Positions 25,235 to 33,551 of a stretch of DNA of 64,000 bases are shown here, piece after piece. A model generated the notes under the pieces. It did no database searches. It saw only the letters and a program-made list of their open reading frames with translations, and was not told the origin of the DNA. The stretch comes from Castellaniella hirudinis (lineage in GTDB: Bacteria > Pseudomonadota > Gammaproteobacteria > Burkholderiales > Burkholderiaceae_B): assembly GCF_042651965.1 (NCBI RefSeq), contig NZ_JBHSDY010000010.1, positions 1-64,000 on the forward strand, written 5' to 3'. The translations under genes and the position numbers were made by a program. Positions within the stretch are counted from its first letter, which is position 1. Each line of letters opens with the position of its first letter.

Positions 25235-26923
25235 TTACAAGCCCTGCCGCCGCCGGAACGCGCTGCCCGCCGCCTGGGCGCACAGCACCAGCACCGTGGA
25301 CAGTACGATCATGAACAGGCCCAGGGCGGACAGCTTGCCCCAGAGGCCGTCGTCGGCGTAGCCCAGGATCTGGATCGCCAGGACCTCCGTGCCGGGGCGC
25401 GACAGCACCACGGACACGGTCAGTTCGCGCAGAAACATGGTCGCCATCAGGATCCAGGCGGATACGATCCCCGGGATCAGCAGCGGGATCACGATGCGCC
25501 GCAGCGTGGTCAGGCGGCCGGCCCCGCAGACCAGCGAGGATTCCTCCAGGTGGCTGTGGATCTGCACGAAGGCGCTGGCCAGGGGCCGCACCCCGTAGGG
25601 CAGGTAGGCCGCGATATAGGCCAGCAGCAGGGCGGTCAGCGTGGAATACAGCGGGGTCTGCACGAAAAACCACATGAAGCCGATGCCGATGACGATGCCG
25701 GGAAAAGAGAACGACAGAAAGCTGAGCGTCTCCAGCAGCGTCGCCAGCGGGCCGCGCGTCTTGACCACGACATAGGCCACGCCCAGGGACAGCGCCACGC
25801 CCAGCGTGGCCCCCGCGACGGCCAGGAACAGGCTGTTGCGCAGCGCCTGCAGCGCGCCGGGTTCGTGGAAGACGGCGATCCAGTGGCGCAGGTCCATGGC
25901 GGCGAAAGCCTGCGCGCCGGGCTGCATGACATAGGGCACCAGCGAGGTGTACAGCAGCACCAGCACCGGCAGCACGACCATCAGCAGGCAGATCAGGCCG
26001 ACGACCAGGCCCAGCGGTCGCCGCGCGGCGCCGAGTTCGATCAGGCCGGGCCGGAAACCGCGTGCCGAGACGGTGACGTATTTCCCGCCCTCGGCGGTCA
26101 GGGCGCGGTAGAGCACGATCAGGGCGATGGACGCCGACAGCACGCTCATGCCGACGGCGGCGGCCTGGCCGTAGTCCGGCGCGAAGCCGGTGGAGATCAT
26201 GTCGTACAGGTAGGTGGCCAGCACGTCCACGCGGCCGGGCGTGCCCAGGACCCGGGGCACGGCGTAGGATGCCAGGCTGCGGACGATGCCCAGGACCAGG
26301 GCCGCAAGGATGGCGGGCCGCAGCACCGGCAGGGTGATCCGCAGCAGGGTACGCGCCAGGCTGGAGCCCGAGACGCGCGCGGCCTCTTCCAGCGAGGGAT
26401 CGAAGGCCGCCATGGCCGGGGCGATGATCAGGTAGGCGATGGGCATGTTCAGCAGCCCTTCGACCAGGGTCATGCCCCACAGCGAATAAATGTCGAACGG
26501 CGCCGATTCCAGACCGAACAGCCCCTGCAGCGCCTGGTTGAGCAGGCCGTTGCTGGGGTTCAGCAGCAGCGCCCAACTGGCCGAGAACAGCAGGTGCGGG
26601 ATCATCATCGGGACGATGGACAGCACCGTGAACAGGGGCTTGGCGGGGATGTCGGTGCGGGTGTTCAGGTAGGCCAGGAACAGGGCCAGCAGGGTCGCCA
26701 GCAGCGACGAGCCCAGCACGAACACCGCCGTATTGAAGGTTACGTCCCACAGGTACGGGTCGGTGTAGGCGCGGACGTATTTCGACACGGTGAACTGGCC
26801 GAAGGCGGTCAAGCCCTGGGACAGGCTGCCCAGCAGCAGCATCAGGACCGGGCACAGGGTCAGAAAGCCGACCAGGACGATCAGGGTCCAGCTCAGGGCG
26901 CGTGACTGAGAGGGGGCGGACAT
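25235..26923 (-). CDS. ABC transporter permease, fused two-domain (FbpB/ThiP-like)
   Basis: A 562-residue inner-membrane protein with about twelve helices in two homologous halves, each with its own EAA loop: EEAARVSGSSLARTLLRITLPVLRP near residue 180 and LEESSLVCGAGRLTTLRRIVIPLL near 460. Such fused permeases serve iron(III), thiamine or phosphonate-type importers. It ends the unit binding protein - ATPase - permease, and starts 11 bases after the ATPase stop. Confidence 0.92.
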   Translation of the reverse strand: MSAPSQSRALSWTLIVLVGFLTLCPVLMLLLGSLSQGLTAFGQFTVSKYVRAYTDPYLWDVTFNTAVFVLGSSLLATLLALFLAYLNTRTDIPAKPLFTVLSIVPMMIPHLLFSASWALLLNPSNGLLNQALQGLFGLESAPFDIYSLWGMTLVEGLLNMPIAYLIIAPAMAAFDPSLEEAARVSGSSLARTLLRITLPVLRPAILAALVLGIVRSLASYAVPRVLGTPGRVDVLATYLYDMISTGFAPDYGQAAAVGMSVLSASIALIVLYRALTAEGGKYVTVSARGFRPGLIELGAARRPLGLVVGLICLLMVVLPVLVLLYTSLVPYVMQPGAQAFAAMDLRHWIAVFHEPGALQALRNSLFLAVAGATLGVALSLGVAYVVVKTRGPLATLLETLSFLSFSFPGIVIGIGFMWFFVQTPLYSTLTALLLAYIAAYLPYGVRPLASAFVQIHSHLEESSLVCGAGRLTTLRRIVIPLLIPGIVSAWILMATMFLRELTVSVVLSRPGTEVLAIQILGYADDGLWGKLSALGLFMIVLSTVLVLCAQAAGSAFRRRQGL

Positions 26924-26934
26924 AGGGCGCGGTC

Positions 26935-28020
26935 TCAGGCGCTCAGCAGCAGGCAGTGGGCCGGATCCAGGCGGATCTCGACGCGCTCGCCGGGCGTCGC
27001 CTTGACGTCCGGGTCGATGCGCGCCAGCAGCCGTTCGTCGTTGACGCGGATTTCGGCTTCGTAGACTTCGCCGACGAAATCCATGGATTCGATCGTGCCC
27101 TCGATGACGTTGAAGCCCGGCCCGACCTCATGGCGCGTGATGCGGATGAATTCGGGGCGGATGCACAGCGTGGCCTCGGCGCCTTCCGGCAGGTCGCGCG
27201 CCTGGCAGTGGATCGTGCCCAGGCCGCAGCGCGCCAGGGTGTAGTCGTTTTCCCGCTGGCGGACGATGGCCGGGAACTGGTTGGCGCGGCCGATGAAGTC
27301 CGCCACGTAGCGGTGTTGCGCATCGAAATACATGTGCTGCGGAGTGCCGGTTTCGATCACGCGCCCGGATTGCATCACGGCGATGGTGTGCGACAAGGCC
27401 AGGGCTTCGACCCGGTCGTGGGTGACGTAGATCGCGGTGATGCCCAGTTCGCCCAGGAACTGGCGCAGCAGCTTGCGGGTTTCCTCGCGCAGCTTGGCGT
27501 CCAGGTTGGACAGGGGCTCATCGAACAGGATCACGCGCGGCTCGGCCACCAGGGCGCGGGCCAGGGCCACGCGCTGCTGCTGGCCGCCGGACAGGCGGGT
27601 GGCGGGCTGGCGCTCGACGCCGCGCAACTGGACGAATTCCAGCGCCCGGGCGACTTTTTCGCGGATCTGCGCCCGGGGCGTGCCGCGCACCTGCAGCGGA
27701 TAGGCGATATTGTCGAAGACCGACATGTGCGGCCAGATGGCATAGGTCTGGAACACCATGCCCAGGCCGCGTTTTTCGGTGGGCACGGCGATGCGGCGTT
27801 CGGCCGACCAGACGATGTCGTCGCCGATGCGGATCTCGCCGGCGTCCGGCGTTTCCAGGCCGACAATGCAGCGCAGCAGCGTCGTCTTGCCGCAGCCGCT
27901 GGGGCCCAGCAGGGTAAAGATTTCGTTGGCCGGGATGGTCAGGTCGACATGATCCAGGGCCGCCACGGTGCGGCCCTCGGACTGGTAGGTCTTGCACAGA
28001 CCTTCGATGCGGATTTCCAT
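26935..28020 (-). CDS. ABC transporter ATP-binding protein (FbpC/PotA-like)
   Basis: A 361-residue ATPase. Walker A is GPSGCGKTT (about residue 39), the signature is LSGGQQQRVALARAL, Walker B is VILFDEPLSNLD and the switch His is in YVTHDRVEAL. A C-terminal TOBE-like regulatory domain (about residues 245-361) is present, placing it in the MalK/FbpC/PotA branch. The start MEIRIEGLCKTYQ is at 28020; the longer frame belongs to the neighbouring gene. Sits 13 bases after the binding protein gene. Confidence 0.94.
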   Translation of the reverse strand: MEIRIEGLCKTYQSEGRTVAALDHVDLTIPANEIFTLLGPSGCGKTTLLRCIVGLETPDAGEIRIGDDIVWSAERRIAVPTEKRGLGMVFQTYAIWPHMSVFDNIAYPLQVRGTPRAQIREKVARALEFVQLRGVERQPATRLSGGQQQRVALARALVAEPRVILFDEPLSNLDAKLREETRKLLRQFLGELGITAIYVTHDRVEALALSHTIAVMQSGRVIETGTPQHMYFDAQHRYVADFIGRANQFPAIVRQRENDYTLARCGLGTIHCQARDLPEGAEATLCIRPEFIRITRHEVGPGFNVIEGTIESMDFVGEVYEAEIRVNDERLLARIDPDVKATPGERVEIRLDPAHCLLLSA

Positions 28021-28033
28021 GAACGGCCTGGAA

Positions 28034-29050
28034 TCAGCGGGCGCCGAACAGGGTGCCGAATTCGCGTCCCCAGCGCTGCAGTTCGGCGTCGGACAGATCG
28101 CGCACGGGTTTGACCTGGACCTGATCGATGCCGGGGATCGGGGGATGCACGCCCGGGGCCAGCACGTATTCGCCGACGTCCTTGGCCAGCAGCGACATGG
28201 CTTCCCGGCCCAGCCAGTAGTCGATGAAGGCGCGTGCGGCCGCCGGACGCGGCGCCTTGGCCGTGACGGCGATGGCGCGGGCCGAACCCAGCAGCGGGCC
28301 GGACAAGGGCCCCCAGGCCAGCGGCGCGGGAGCCTTGGTGACGATGTACTTGGGCATGGAAATGGCGATGCGTTTCTCGCCGCTTTCGATGGGCGCGGGC
28401 GTCGGGCCGAACGAAGCCACGAACATGGGCTTGTTGGCTGCCAGCGCCTTGATGAACTGCAGCCACTCGTCTTCGGAGGCAAAGACCTGTTCCTTCAGGC
28501 CGAGCAGCCAGGAAATGGTCGAGGCGTGGTTGGCCGGGTTGGCCATGACGATCTGGCCGCGCCATTTCGGGTCGGCCAGATCCTGGTAGGTCCTGGGCGC
28601 GTCGGCAGCCTGGACGTACTGGGTGTTGTACAGATAGGACACGTATTCCACCCCGAACAGGGTGATGTGATCGTCTTTGGCGGCCCAGTCCGGGTAGCCC
28701 TGGGCCGCCGGGGACCGGTAGGGCGCGAGGATCCCTTGTTCCTTCAGGATTTCCAGCATCGGCAGGGGAGCCTGCACCACGTCCGCCGTCAGCTTGCCGG
28801 CGGCGGCTTCGGTCAGCAGGGTGGGGATGAACTTGGAGCTGGAAATCCGCGAGTATTCGCCCTGGATGCCGGTCGCCTTGTGGAAGGCGTCCATGATGGG
28901 CTGTACCGAGGTGATGTTGGCGAAGAACGTGGCCTTGCCTTCGGCTTGAGCGGCCGCGTCGGCCGCATGCGCCCAGCCTGGCAGGCCGGGCAGCGCGGCG
29001 GCGCCGGCCAGTTTCAGGAAATCTCTGCGGTCGAAGGAAGGCGTCTTCAT
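28034..29050 (-). CDS. ABC transporter substrate-binding protein with Tat signal (iron(III)-type)
   Basis: A 338-residue exported protein. The N-terminus carries a twin-arginine motif DRRDFLKLAGAAALPGLPG with cleavage near AHAADA, so it is predicted to fold before export by the Tat system. The rest is a type-1 extracellular binding protein: GKATFFANITSVQPIMDAFHKATGI, ADVVQAPLPMLEILKEQG. Ferric iron, thiamine or aminoethylphosphonate are possible ligands; conserved Tyr pairs of iron-binding FbpA are not obvious, so the ligand is left open. First gene of the importer. Confidence 0.88.
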   Translation of the reverse strand: MKTPSFDRRDFLKLAGAAALPGLPGWAHAADAAAQAEGKATFFANITSVQPIMDAFHKATGIQGEYSRISSSKFIPTLLTEAAAGKLTADVVQAPLPMLEILKEQGILAPYRSPAAQGYPDWAAKDDHITLFGVEYVSYLYNTQYVQAADAPRTYQDLADPKWRGQIVMANPANHASTISWLLGLKEQVFASEDEWLQFIKALAANKPMFVASFGPTPAPIESGEKRIAISMPKYIVTKAPAPLAWGPLSGPLLGSARAIAVTAKAPRPAAARAFIDYWLGREAMSLLAKDVGEYVLAPGVHPPIPGIDQVQVKPVRDLSDAELQRWGREFGTLFGAR

Positions 29051-29233
29051 AGTTGATCCCTGAATGATGTTGTTGGTGTTTTTGGGATGGTAGTGTGCGC
29101 AGCGGGCGCAGGCAAGCGTGGGCGCAGGCAGGCGCGGTGTCCGGGCCCGGTGCGCAGGCCTTGGAGGCCCCGGCGGCGGCCGCATACGTACAATGATTGG
29201 ATTGCAGCATGCATCATACAAGCAGGAGACGCC

Positions 29234-30082
29234 ATGAAAACGCGCGCATTCGGCGCCACGGGCCGGCAGGTTTCGGTCCTGGGGCAGGGCAGTTGGACCA
29301 TCGATCAGGCGGTCAGCCGGGCTGGGGCGGTCGCTGCCTTGCAGCACGGCCTGGATCTGGGCATGACGCACATCGATACGGCCGAAATGTACGGTTCGGG
29401 TGCGGCCGAGTCGCTGGTGGGTGAAGCCATCCGGGGCCGGCGCGACGAGGTGTTTCTGGTATCCAAGGTCCTGCCCTCGAACGCCGGGCGGCGGGCGGCG
29501 GTCCAGGCCTGCGAACGTTCCCTGAAGGCCCTGGGCACTGACCGCCTGGACGTGTATCTCTTGCACTGGCGCGGCTCGGTGCCTCTGGAAGAAACCTTCC
29601 GCGCTTTCGAGGATCTGCAGGCCGCCGGCAAAATCCGCGCCTACGGGGTCAGCAATTTCGACGTGGATGACCTGGAAGAAGCCTGGGACGTCCTGGGCCC
29701 CGGCAAGCTGGCCTGCAATCAGGTGCTGTATCACCTGGAGGAGCGGGCCATCGAGCATGCCGTCATCCCCTGGTGCCGTGAGCACGACGTGGCCGTGGTG
29801 GCCTACAGCCCGTTCGGGCACGACGCGTTCCCGGACGAGGACACCCCGGGCGGCCTCGTGCTGGCCGAGGTCGCCCGGGCGCACGACGCCACGGCCCGTC
29901 AGGTGGCGCTGGCCTTTCTGACCCGCCAAGACGGGCTGTTCGCCATCCCCAAGGCATCGAGTCCGGCGCATGCCGGCGATAATGCCGGCGCGGGCGAACT
30001 GCAGTTGTCGGCGGCCGAGATCGCGCGGCTGGATGCGGCTTTTCCGCAGGGGCCGCAGCCGTCCTTTCTGCCGATGATCTGA
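29234..30082 (+). CDS. Aldo/keto reductase
   Basis: A 282-residue AKR with the catalytic tetrad visible: Asp and Tyr in THIDTAEMYGSG, Lys in FLVSKVLPSN and His in VYLLHWRGS. The NADPH-phosphate region near the C-terminus reads FAIPKASSPAHAGDNA. AGGAGAC (29224-29230) sets the ATG at 29234. Single gene; the convergent diaminopimelate dehydrogenase ends 28 bases away. Substrate unknown. Confidence 0.93.
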   Translation: MKTRAFGATGRQVSVLGQGSWTIDQAVSRAGAVAALQHGLDLGMTHIDTAEMYGSGAAESLVGEAIRGRRDEVFLVSKVLPSNAGRRAAVQACERSLKALGTDRLDVYLLHWRGSVPLEETFRAFEDLQAAGKIRAYGVSNFDVDDLEEAWDVLGPGKLACNQVLYHLEERAIEHAVIPWCREHDVAVVAYSPFGHDAFPDEDTPGGLVLAEVARAHDATARQVALAFLTRQDGLFAIPKASSPAHAGDNAGAGELQLSAAEIARLDAAFPQGPQPSFLPMI

Positions 30083-30110
30083 GACGTCCCGGGCGAATGC
30101 CCGGGGCGGC

Positions 30111-31100
30111 CTACAGCAGGGCCTTGCGCAGCGCCTCGGGGGACTGGGGCGACAGCAGGCCGGGGGCCACGTCGAACACAGTACGGGCGCCGGTCTCTCC
30201 GGCGGATTTCATCCGCCAGGCGGCGCGCGCGTAGGCGACCAGCACGCTGGACGTGAACGACGGGTTGCTGTCGAGTTTCAGGGAAAACTCCATCGTCTGG
30301 TGCTCGGCGGCGCCCGTCTGGCCGCTGCGGATCACGAAGCCGCCGTGCGGCATGCCGGCGTGTTCGCGGGCCAGGGTGGCTTCGTCGATGAAGTGCACCG
30401 TGGTGTCGTAGTCCGCGAAATAGTCGGGCATGGTGACGATGGCCTGTTCGACCGCGCGGGCGTCGGCGCCCGGCTCCAGCACCACATGGCATTCGCGCTG
30501 GTGTTTTTCGCGGGTCGAGAGCGTCGGCTGTTCGCCTGAACGGACGCGCTCGACCGCGGCCGGGATCGGGATCGTGTATTGCACCCCGGCACGCACGCCC
30601 GGCACGCGCCGGATGGCGTCCGAGTGTCCCTGGCTCAGGCCCTTGCCCCAGAAGGTGTAGGTGGCGCCGTCCGGCAGGATGGCCTCGCCCATCAGGCGGT
30701 TGATGGAAAACAGGCCCGGATCCCAGCCCACCGCGATGATGGACAGTGTGTCGTGCGCGCGGGCGGCGGCGTCCACGGCTTCGAAATATTGGGGGATGCG
30801 GGCGTGGGTGTCGTAGCTGTCCACCGTCGTGAACCATTGGGCCAGCTCGGGGCCTTGGGCGGGCAGGTCGTCCTTGGAGCCGCCGCACAGGATCATGACA
30901 TCGATGGCGTCGCGGTGCGCCTGAGCGTCGTCCAGGGAAAACACCGGCACTGACGCATCAGGCAGGCGCAGCGAGGCCGGATCGCGGCGCGTGAAGACCC
31001 CGGCCAGGCGCATGTCGGGGCAGCGGGCCAGCGCGGCCAGGGCGCCGCGTCCCAGGTTGCCGTAGCCGGCGATACCGACGCGGATCGTGTGTGAAGCCAT
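30111..31100 (-). CDS. ddh: meso-Diaminopimelate D-dehydrogenase
   Basis: A 329-residue NADPH enzyme that makes meso-diaminopimelate in one step from tetrahydrodipicolinate and ammonia, bypassing the succinylase route. It has the family N-terminus IRVGIAGYGNLGRGALAAL, then FTRRDPASL, VDSYDTHARIPQYF, the central VGWDPGLFSINRLMGEA, and the substrate loop FWGKGLSQGHSDAIRRVPGV, all as in the Corynebacterium enzyme. The start at 31100 is the beginning of this match. Its product feeds both lysine and peptidoglycan synthesis. It lies 13 bases after gph in the same direction. Confidence 0.93.
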   Translation of the reverse strand: MASHTIRVGIAGYGNLGRGALAALARCPDMRLAGVFTRRDPASLRLPDASVPVFSLDDAQAHRDAIDVMILCGGSKDDLPAQGPELAQWFTTVDSYDTHARIPQYFEAVDAAARAHDTLSIIAVGWDPGLFSINRLMGEAILPDGATYTFWGKGLSQGHSDAIRRVPGVRAGVQYTIPIPAAVERVRSGEQPTLSTREKHQRECHVVLEPGADARAVEQAIVTMPDYFADYDTTVHFIDEATLAREHAGMPHGGFVIRSGQTGAAEHQTMEFSLKLDSNPSFTSSVLVAYARAAWRMKSAGETGARTVFDVAPGLLSPQSPEALRKALL

Positions 31101-31113
31101 GGAATTCCTTTGT

Positions 31114-31791
31114 TTAGTTGAGCGTGCCCGCGGCCCAGCGCTCGATGATGGGCCAGAGGTCTTCGGGGGTGTGGGCGATGGCGTCGGCGCCCCATTGGGC
31201 CGGATCGTCCGAGCAGTAGCCGTAGGCGGCGGCCACGGTGGCCATGCCGGCCGCCCGGCCGGCCGCCACATCACGTTCGTCGTCGCCGATGTAGATGCAG
31301 TTTTCGGGCGCGAAGCCGGCCTGCCGGGCGGCATGCAGCAGCGGTTCCGGGTGCGGCTTGGTGTGGGGCGTGGTGTCGCCGCCCACCGTCACCAGACAGC
31401 GGTCTTGCAGGCCCAGGTGGCGCACGATGGGCAGGGCCAGGGCTTCGACCTTGTTGGTCACGATGCCCCAGCCGCAGGCCTGGTCGCCCAGCCGGTCCAG
31501 CAGGGCCGGGATGCCGGGAAACAAGCGGGTGTGCACCAGCATGTTTTCGGCGTAGTCGCGCAGGAATTGCTGCCGGACGGGTTCGTAGGCCTTGGTTCCG
31601 GCGTCCAGGTCCAGCGCGGCCTTGAGCAGGCCGCGCGCGCCGTGCGAGGCGTACGGACGCAAGGCCTCGTAGGGCAGGGGAGGCAGGCCCCGGTAGCCGC
31701 GCTGCCGGTTGGCGGCGGCGGCCAGATCCGGCGCGGTGTCGGCCAGGGTGCCGTCGAAATCGAACAGGACGAGAGGGCGCGTCATGGTCAT
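31114..31791 (-). CDS. gph: Phosphoglycolate phosphatase (HAD family)
   Basis: A 225-residue HAD phosphatase. Motif I is LFDFDGTLADT, motif II GIVTNK, motif III with the Lys in TPHTKPHPEPL, and motif IV IYIGDDERDVAAGRAAG. Removes 2-phosphoglycolate formed by DNA repair. Its ATG overlaps the stop of ubiG by four bases (ATGA), so the two are coupled; the ubiG-gph pairing is common in Proteobacteria. A second ATG six bases in (31785) is a possible start. Confidence 0.92.
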   Translation of the reverse strand: MTMTRPLVLFDFDGTLADTAPDLAAAANRQRGYRGLPPLPYEALRPYASHGARGLLKAALDLDAGTKAYEPVRQQFLRDYAENMLVHTRLFPGIPALLDRLGDQACGWGIVTNKVEALALPIVRHLGLQDRCLVTVGGDTTPHTKPHPEPLLHAARQAGFAPENCIYIGDDERDVAAGRAAGMATVAAAYGYCSDDPAQWGADAIAHTPEDLWPIIERWAAGTLN

Positions 31792-32495
31792 GCCGGCCGG
31801 CGCGCGGCCATCAGGTAGTTGACGCCGGTGTCCTGCGTCAGGCTGTAGCGCTGGGTCAGCGGCTGGTAGCCCATGCCGGTCAGGCGGGTGACTTCCAGCC
31901 CCGCGCCGCGCGCGGCGGCGGCCAGTTCGCTGGGGGTGATGAATTGTTCGTAGCTGTGCGTGCCCCGGGGCACCATGCGCATCACGTATTCCGCCGCCAC
32001 GATGGCCAGCAGGAAGGATTTCGGATTGCGGTTCAGGGTGGAAAAGCACACCAGGCCGCCCGGGCGGACCAGGCGGGCGCAGGCGGCTACGACCGAAGCC
32101 GGGTCAGGCACGTGTTCCAGCAGTTCCATGCAGGTGACGAGATCGAATTGGCCGGCCTGTTGCTGCGCGTAGTCTTCGGCGCTGACGCATTCGTACTGGA
32201 CCTGAACCCCTGATTCGTGGCCGTGCAGGCGTGCGATCTGCAGGGCCTGCTTGGCCAGGTCGATGCCCGTGACCTGGGCGCCTTCGGCCGCCATGGCCTC
32301 GGCCAGCAGACCGCCGCCGCAGCCGACGTCCAGCGTGCGCAGGCCGTCCAGCGGGCCGGCCTGGGTGCGTATCCAGTCCAGGCGCAGGGGGTTGATGTCG
32401 TGCAGGGTTTTCAGGTCGCCCTGGGGGTCCCACCAACCGGAGGCGAAGGCGCTGAATTTGTCGAGTTCCGCCGGGTTGGCGTTGGCTGCGTGCAT
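31788..32495 (-). CDS. ubiG: Ubiquinone biosynthesis O-methyltransferase
   Basis: A 235-residue SAM-dependent methyltransferase that does both O-methylations in ubiquinone synthesis. Motif I is LDVGCGGGLLAEAMAAEG, motif post-I GIDLAKQALQ, and the central FDLVTCMELLEHVPDPASVV. The conserved FSTLNRNPKSFLLAIVAAEYV and HSYEQFITPSEL segments that set UbiG apart from other methyltransferases are present. MHAANANPAELDKFSAFA is the usual N-terminus. First gene of ubiG-gph(-ddh) on the minus strand. Confidence 0.95.
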   Translation of the reverse strand: MHAANANPAELDKFSAFASGWWDPQGDLKTLHDINPLRLDWIRTQAGPLDGLRTLDVGCGGGLLAEAMAAEGAQVTGIDLAKQALQIARLHGHESGVQVQYECVSAEDYAQQQAGQFDLVTCMELLEHVPDPASVVAACARLVRPGGLVCFSTLNRNPKSFLLAIVAAEYVMRMVPRGTHSYEQFITPSELAAAARGAGLEVTRLTGMGYQPLTQRYSLTQDTGVNYLMAARRPA

Positions 32496-32525
32496 GGGGG
32501 ACGGCTCCAGAGGACTGCAGAAATG

Positions 32526-32555
32526 AATAGGGCTCCGTCGAAACGGAGCCCTATT
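32526..32555 (-). terminator. Hairpin terminator between ompA and ubiG
   Basis: AATAGGGCTCCGT and ACGGAGCCCTATT form a perfect 13-bp stem. Read on the minus strand, the direction of both neighbouring genes, the loop is TTCG, the very stable UUCG tetraloop. There is no long T-run after it, only a short AT-rich stretch. It lies 46 bases past the ompA stop and 31 before ubiG. Confidence 0.75.
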
Positions 32556-32601
32556 GTAGCTGCCGCGCGCGAGGCGCGGCAGCGTCGTGCGGTCTGCAGA
32601 A

Positions 32602-33168
32602 TTACTTGCGGGTACCGACGATTTCGATTTCCACGCGACGGTTCTGCGCACGGCCTTCGCGGGTCTTGTTGGACGCGACGGGTTGCAGTTCGCCCTTGCC
32701 TTCGGCGTAGATACGGTCGGCAGGCACGCCCTTGCTGATCAGGTATTGCTTGACCGTGTTGGCGCGGCGCTCGGACAGCTTCTGGTTGTAGGCTTCGGTG
32801 CCGATGGAGTCGGTGTGGCCGGTGGCGATGACCGTTTCCAGGTTGACCGAACCCGCTTGCTGGGCGACTTGATCCAGAACCTGCTTGCCTTCGGGCTTCA
32901 GGGTGGCCTTGTCAAAGTCGAAGAAGGTGTCGGCGTTCAGGACGACCTTGCTGGCGGTCGGGGCGACGACAGGCGCTTCGGCGACGGGCTTGCCGCAGGC
33001 TTCAGCAGCGGTGGCCGGCGTCCAGAACGCATCACGCCAGCATTCGCCGCTGACGTTCTTCCAGACGGTACCGTCCACGCCGGTCCAGTTGTCGGAGGCC
33101 GAAGCAGTGCCGACGACGGACATGGCAGCGATGGCAAGTCCAATGGCGATTTTGGAGGGTTTGTTCAT
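32602..33168 (-). CDS. ompA: OmpA-family outer membrane protein
   Basis: A 188-residue exported protein: signal peptide of about 24 residues ending TASASD, a short Trp/Cys-containing N-terminal segment (DGTVWKNVSGECWRDAFW), a Pro/Ala/Val linker, and a C-terminal OmpA peptidoglycan-binding domain (about residues 75-185) with TFFDFDKATLKPEGK, GHTDSIGTEAYNQKLSERRA and NRRVEIEI. The Asp and Arg of the TD and SERRA motifs bind diaminopimelate in peptidoglycan. It lacks the eight-stranded barrel of E. coli OmpA. AGGAG ribosome site just upstream; this is probably an abundant envelope protein. Confidence 0.92.
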   Translation of the reverse strand: MNKPSKIAIGLAIAAMSVVGTASASDNWTGVDGTVWKNVSGECWRDAFWTPATAAEACGKPVAEAPVVAPTASKVVLNADTFFDFDKATLKPEGKQVLDQVAQQAGSVNLETVIATGHTDSIGTEAYNQKLSERRANTVKQYLISKGVPADRIYAEGKGELQPVASNKTREGRAQNRRVEIEIVGTRK

Positions 33169-33551
33169 GTTTCTCCTCGTTTGAGCATGATGCTTGAAAG
33201 TGACCGCAGCGAACCCCCGCCGCAATTTTCGAAAGAACGCTACCAGTATAGCAATGTAGAGTTGGTGTGCTCTGAGTTGCGCTGGGTTTCATGCGTGTTA
33301 GGCGAAATCTTAAGGCATTTCCCCCGCCGGGTTAAGCACAAATCCTTTCGTGCGCCCTCTGGGGGCTATTTACGTGAATGGATGTGGCTGGGTGTAGGCT
33401 TTTCGCAACATCCAATGGGTCGAACGCGGTTTGCGGGCGCCGGCATCATCCTATGGGCCGTCCGGCCGGAGCCCTGGAGCGAATGATAGAATCCCTGATT
33501 GGCCGGGGAGCCGGTCCAGTCATTCAAGCCTGTAGGTTTTTCGGATACGCC
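33169..33551. promoter_or_regulatory. Divergent ompA / gyrA intergenic region
   Basis: On the minus strand TGCTATACT (complement of 33245-33253) is an extended -10 about 80 bases before ompA. On the plus strand TGATAGAAT (33484-33492) is an extended -10 for gyrA, about 60 bases before its ATG; no convincing -35 is seen for either. The middle part (33260-33470) has no recognisable gene. Confidence 0.55.

Noticed and set aside
25112..26905. Plus-strand ORF of about 600 codons rich in Gln, His and Gly opposite the ABC permease
   Set aside because: Shadow of the fused permease gene; low-complexity composition and no start signal.
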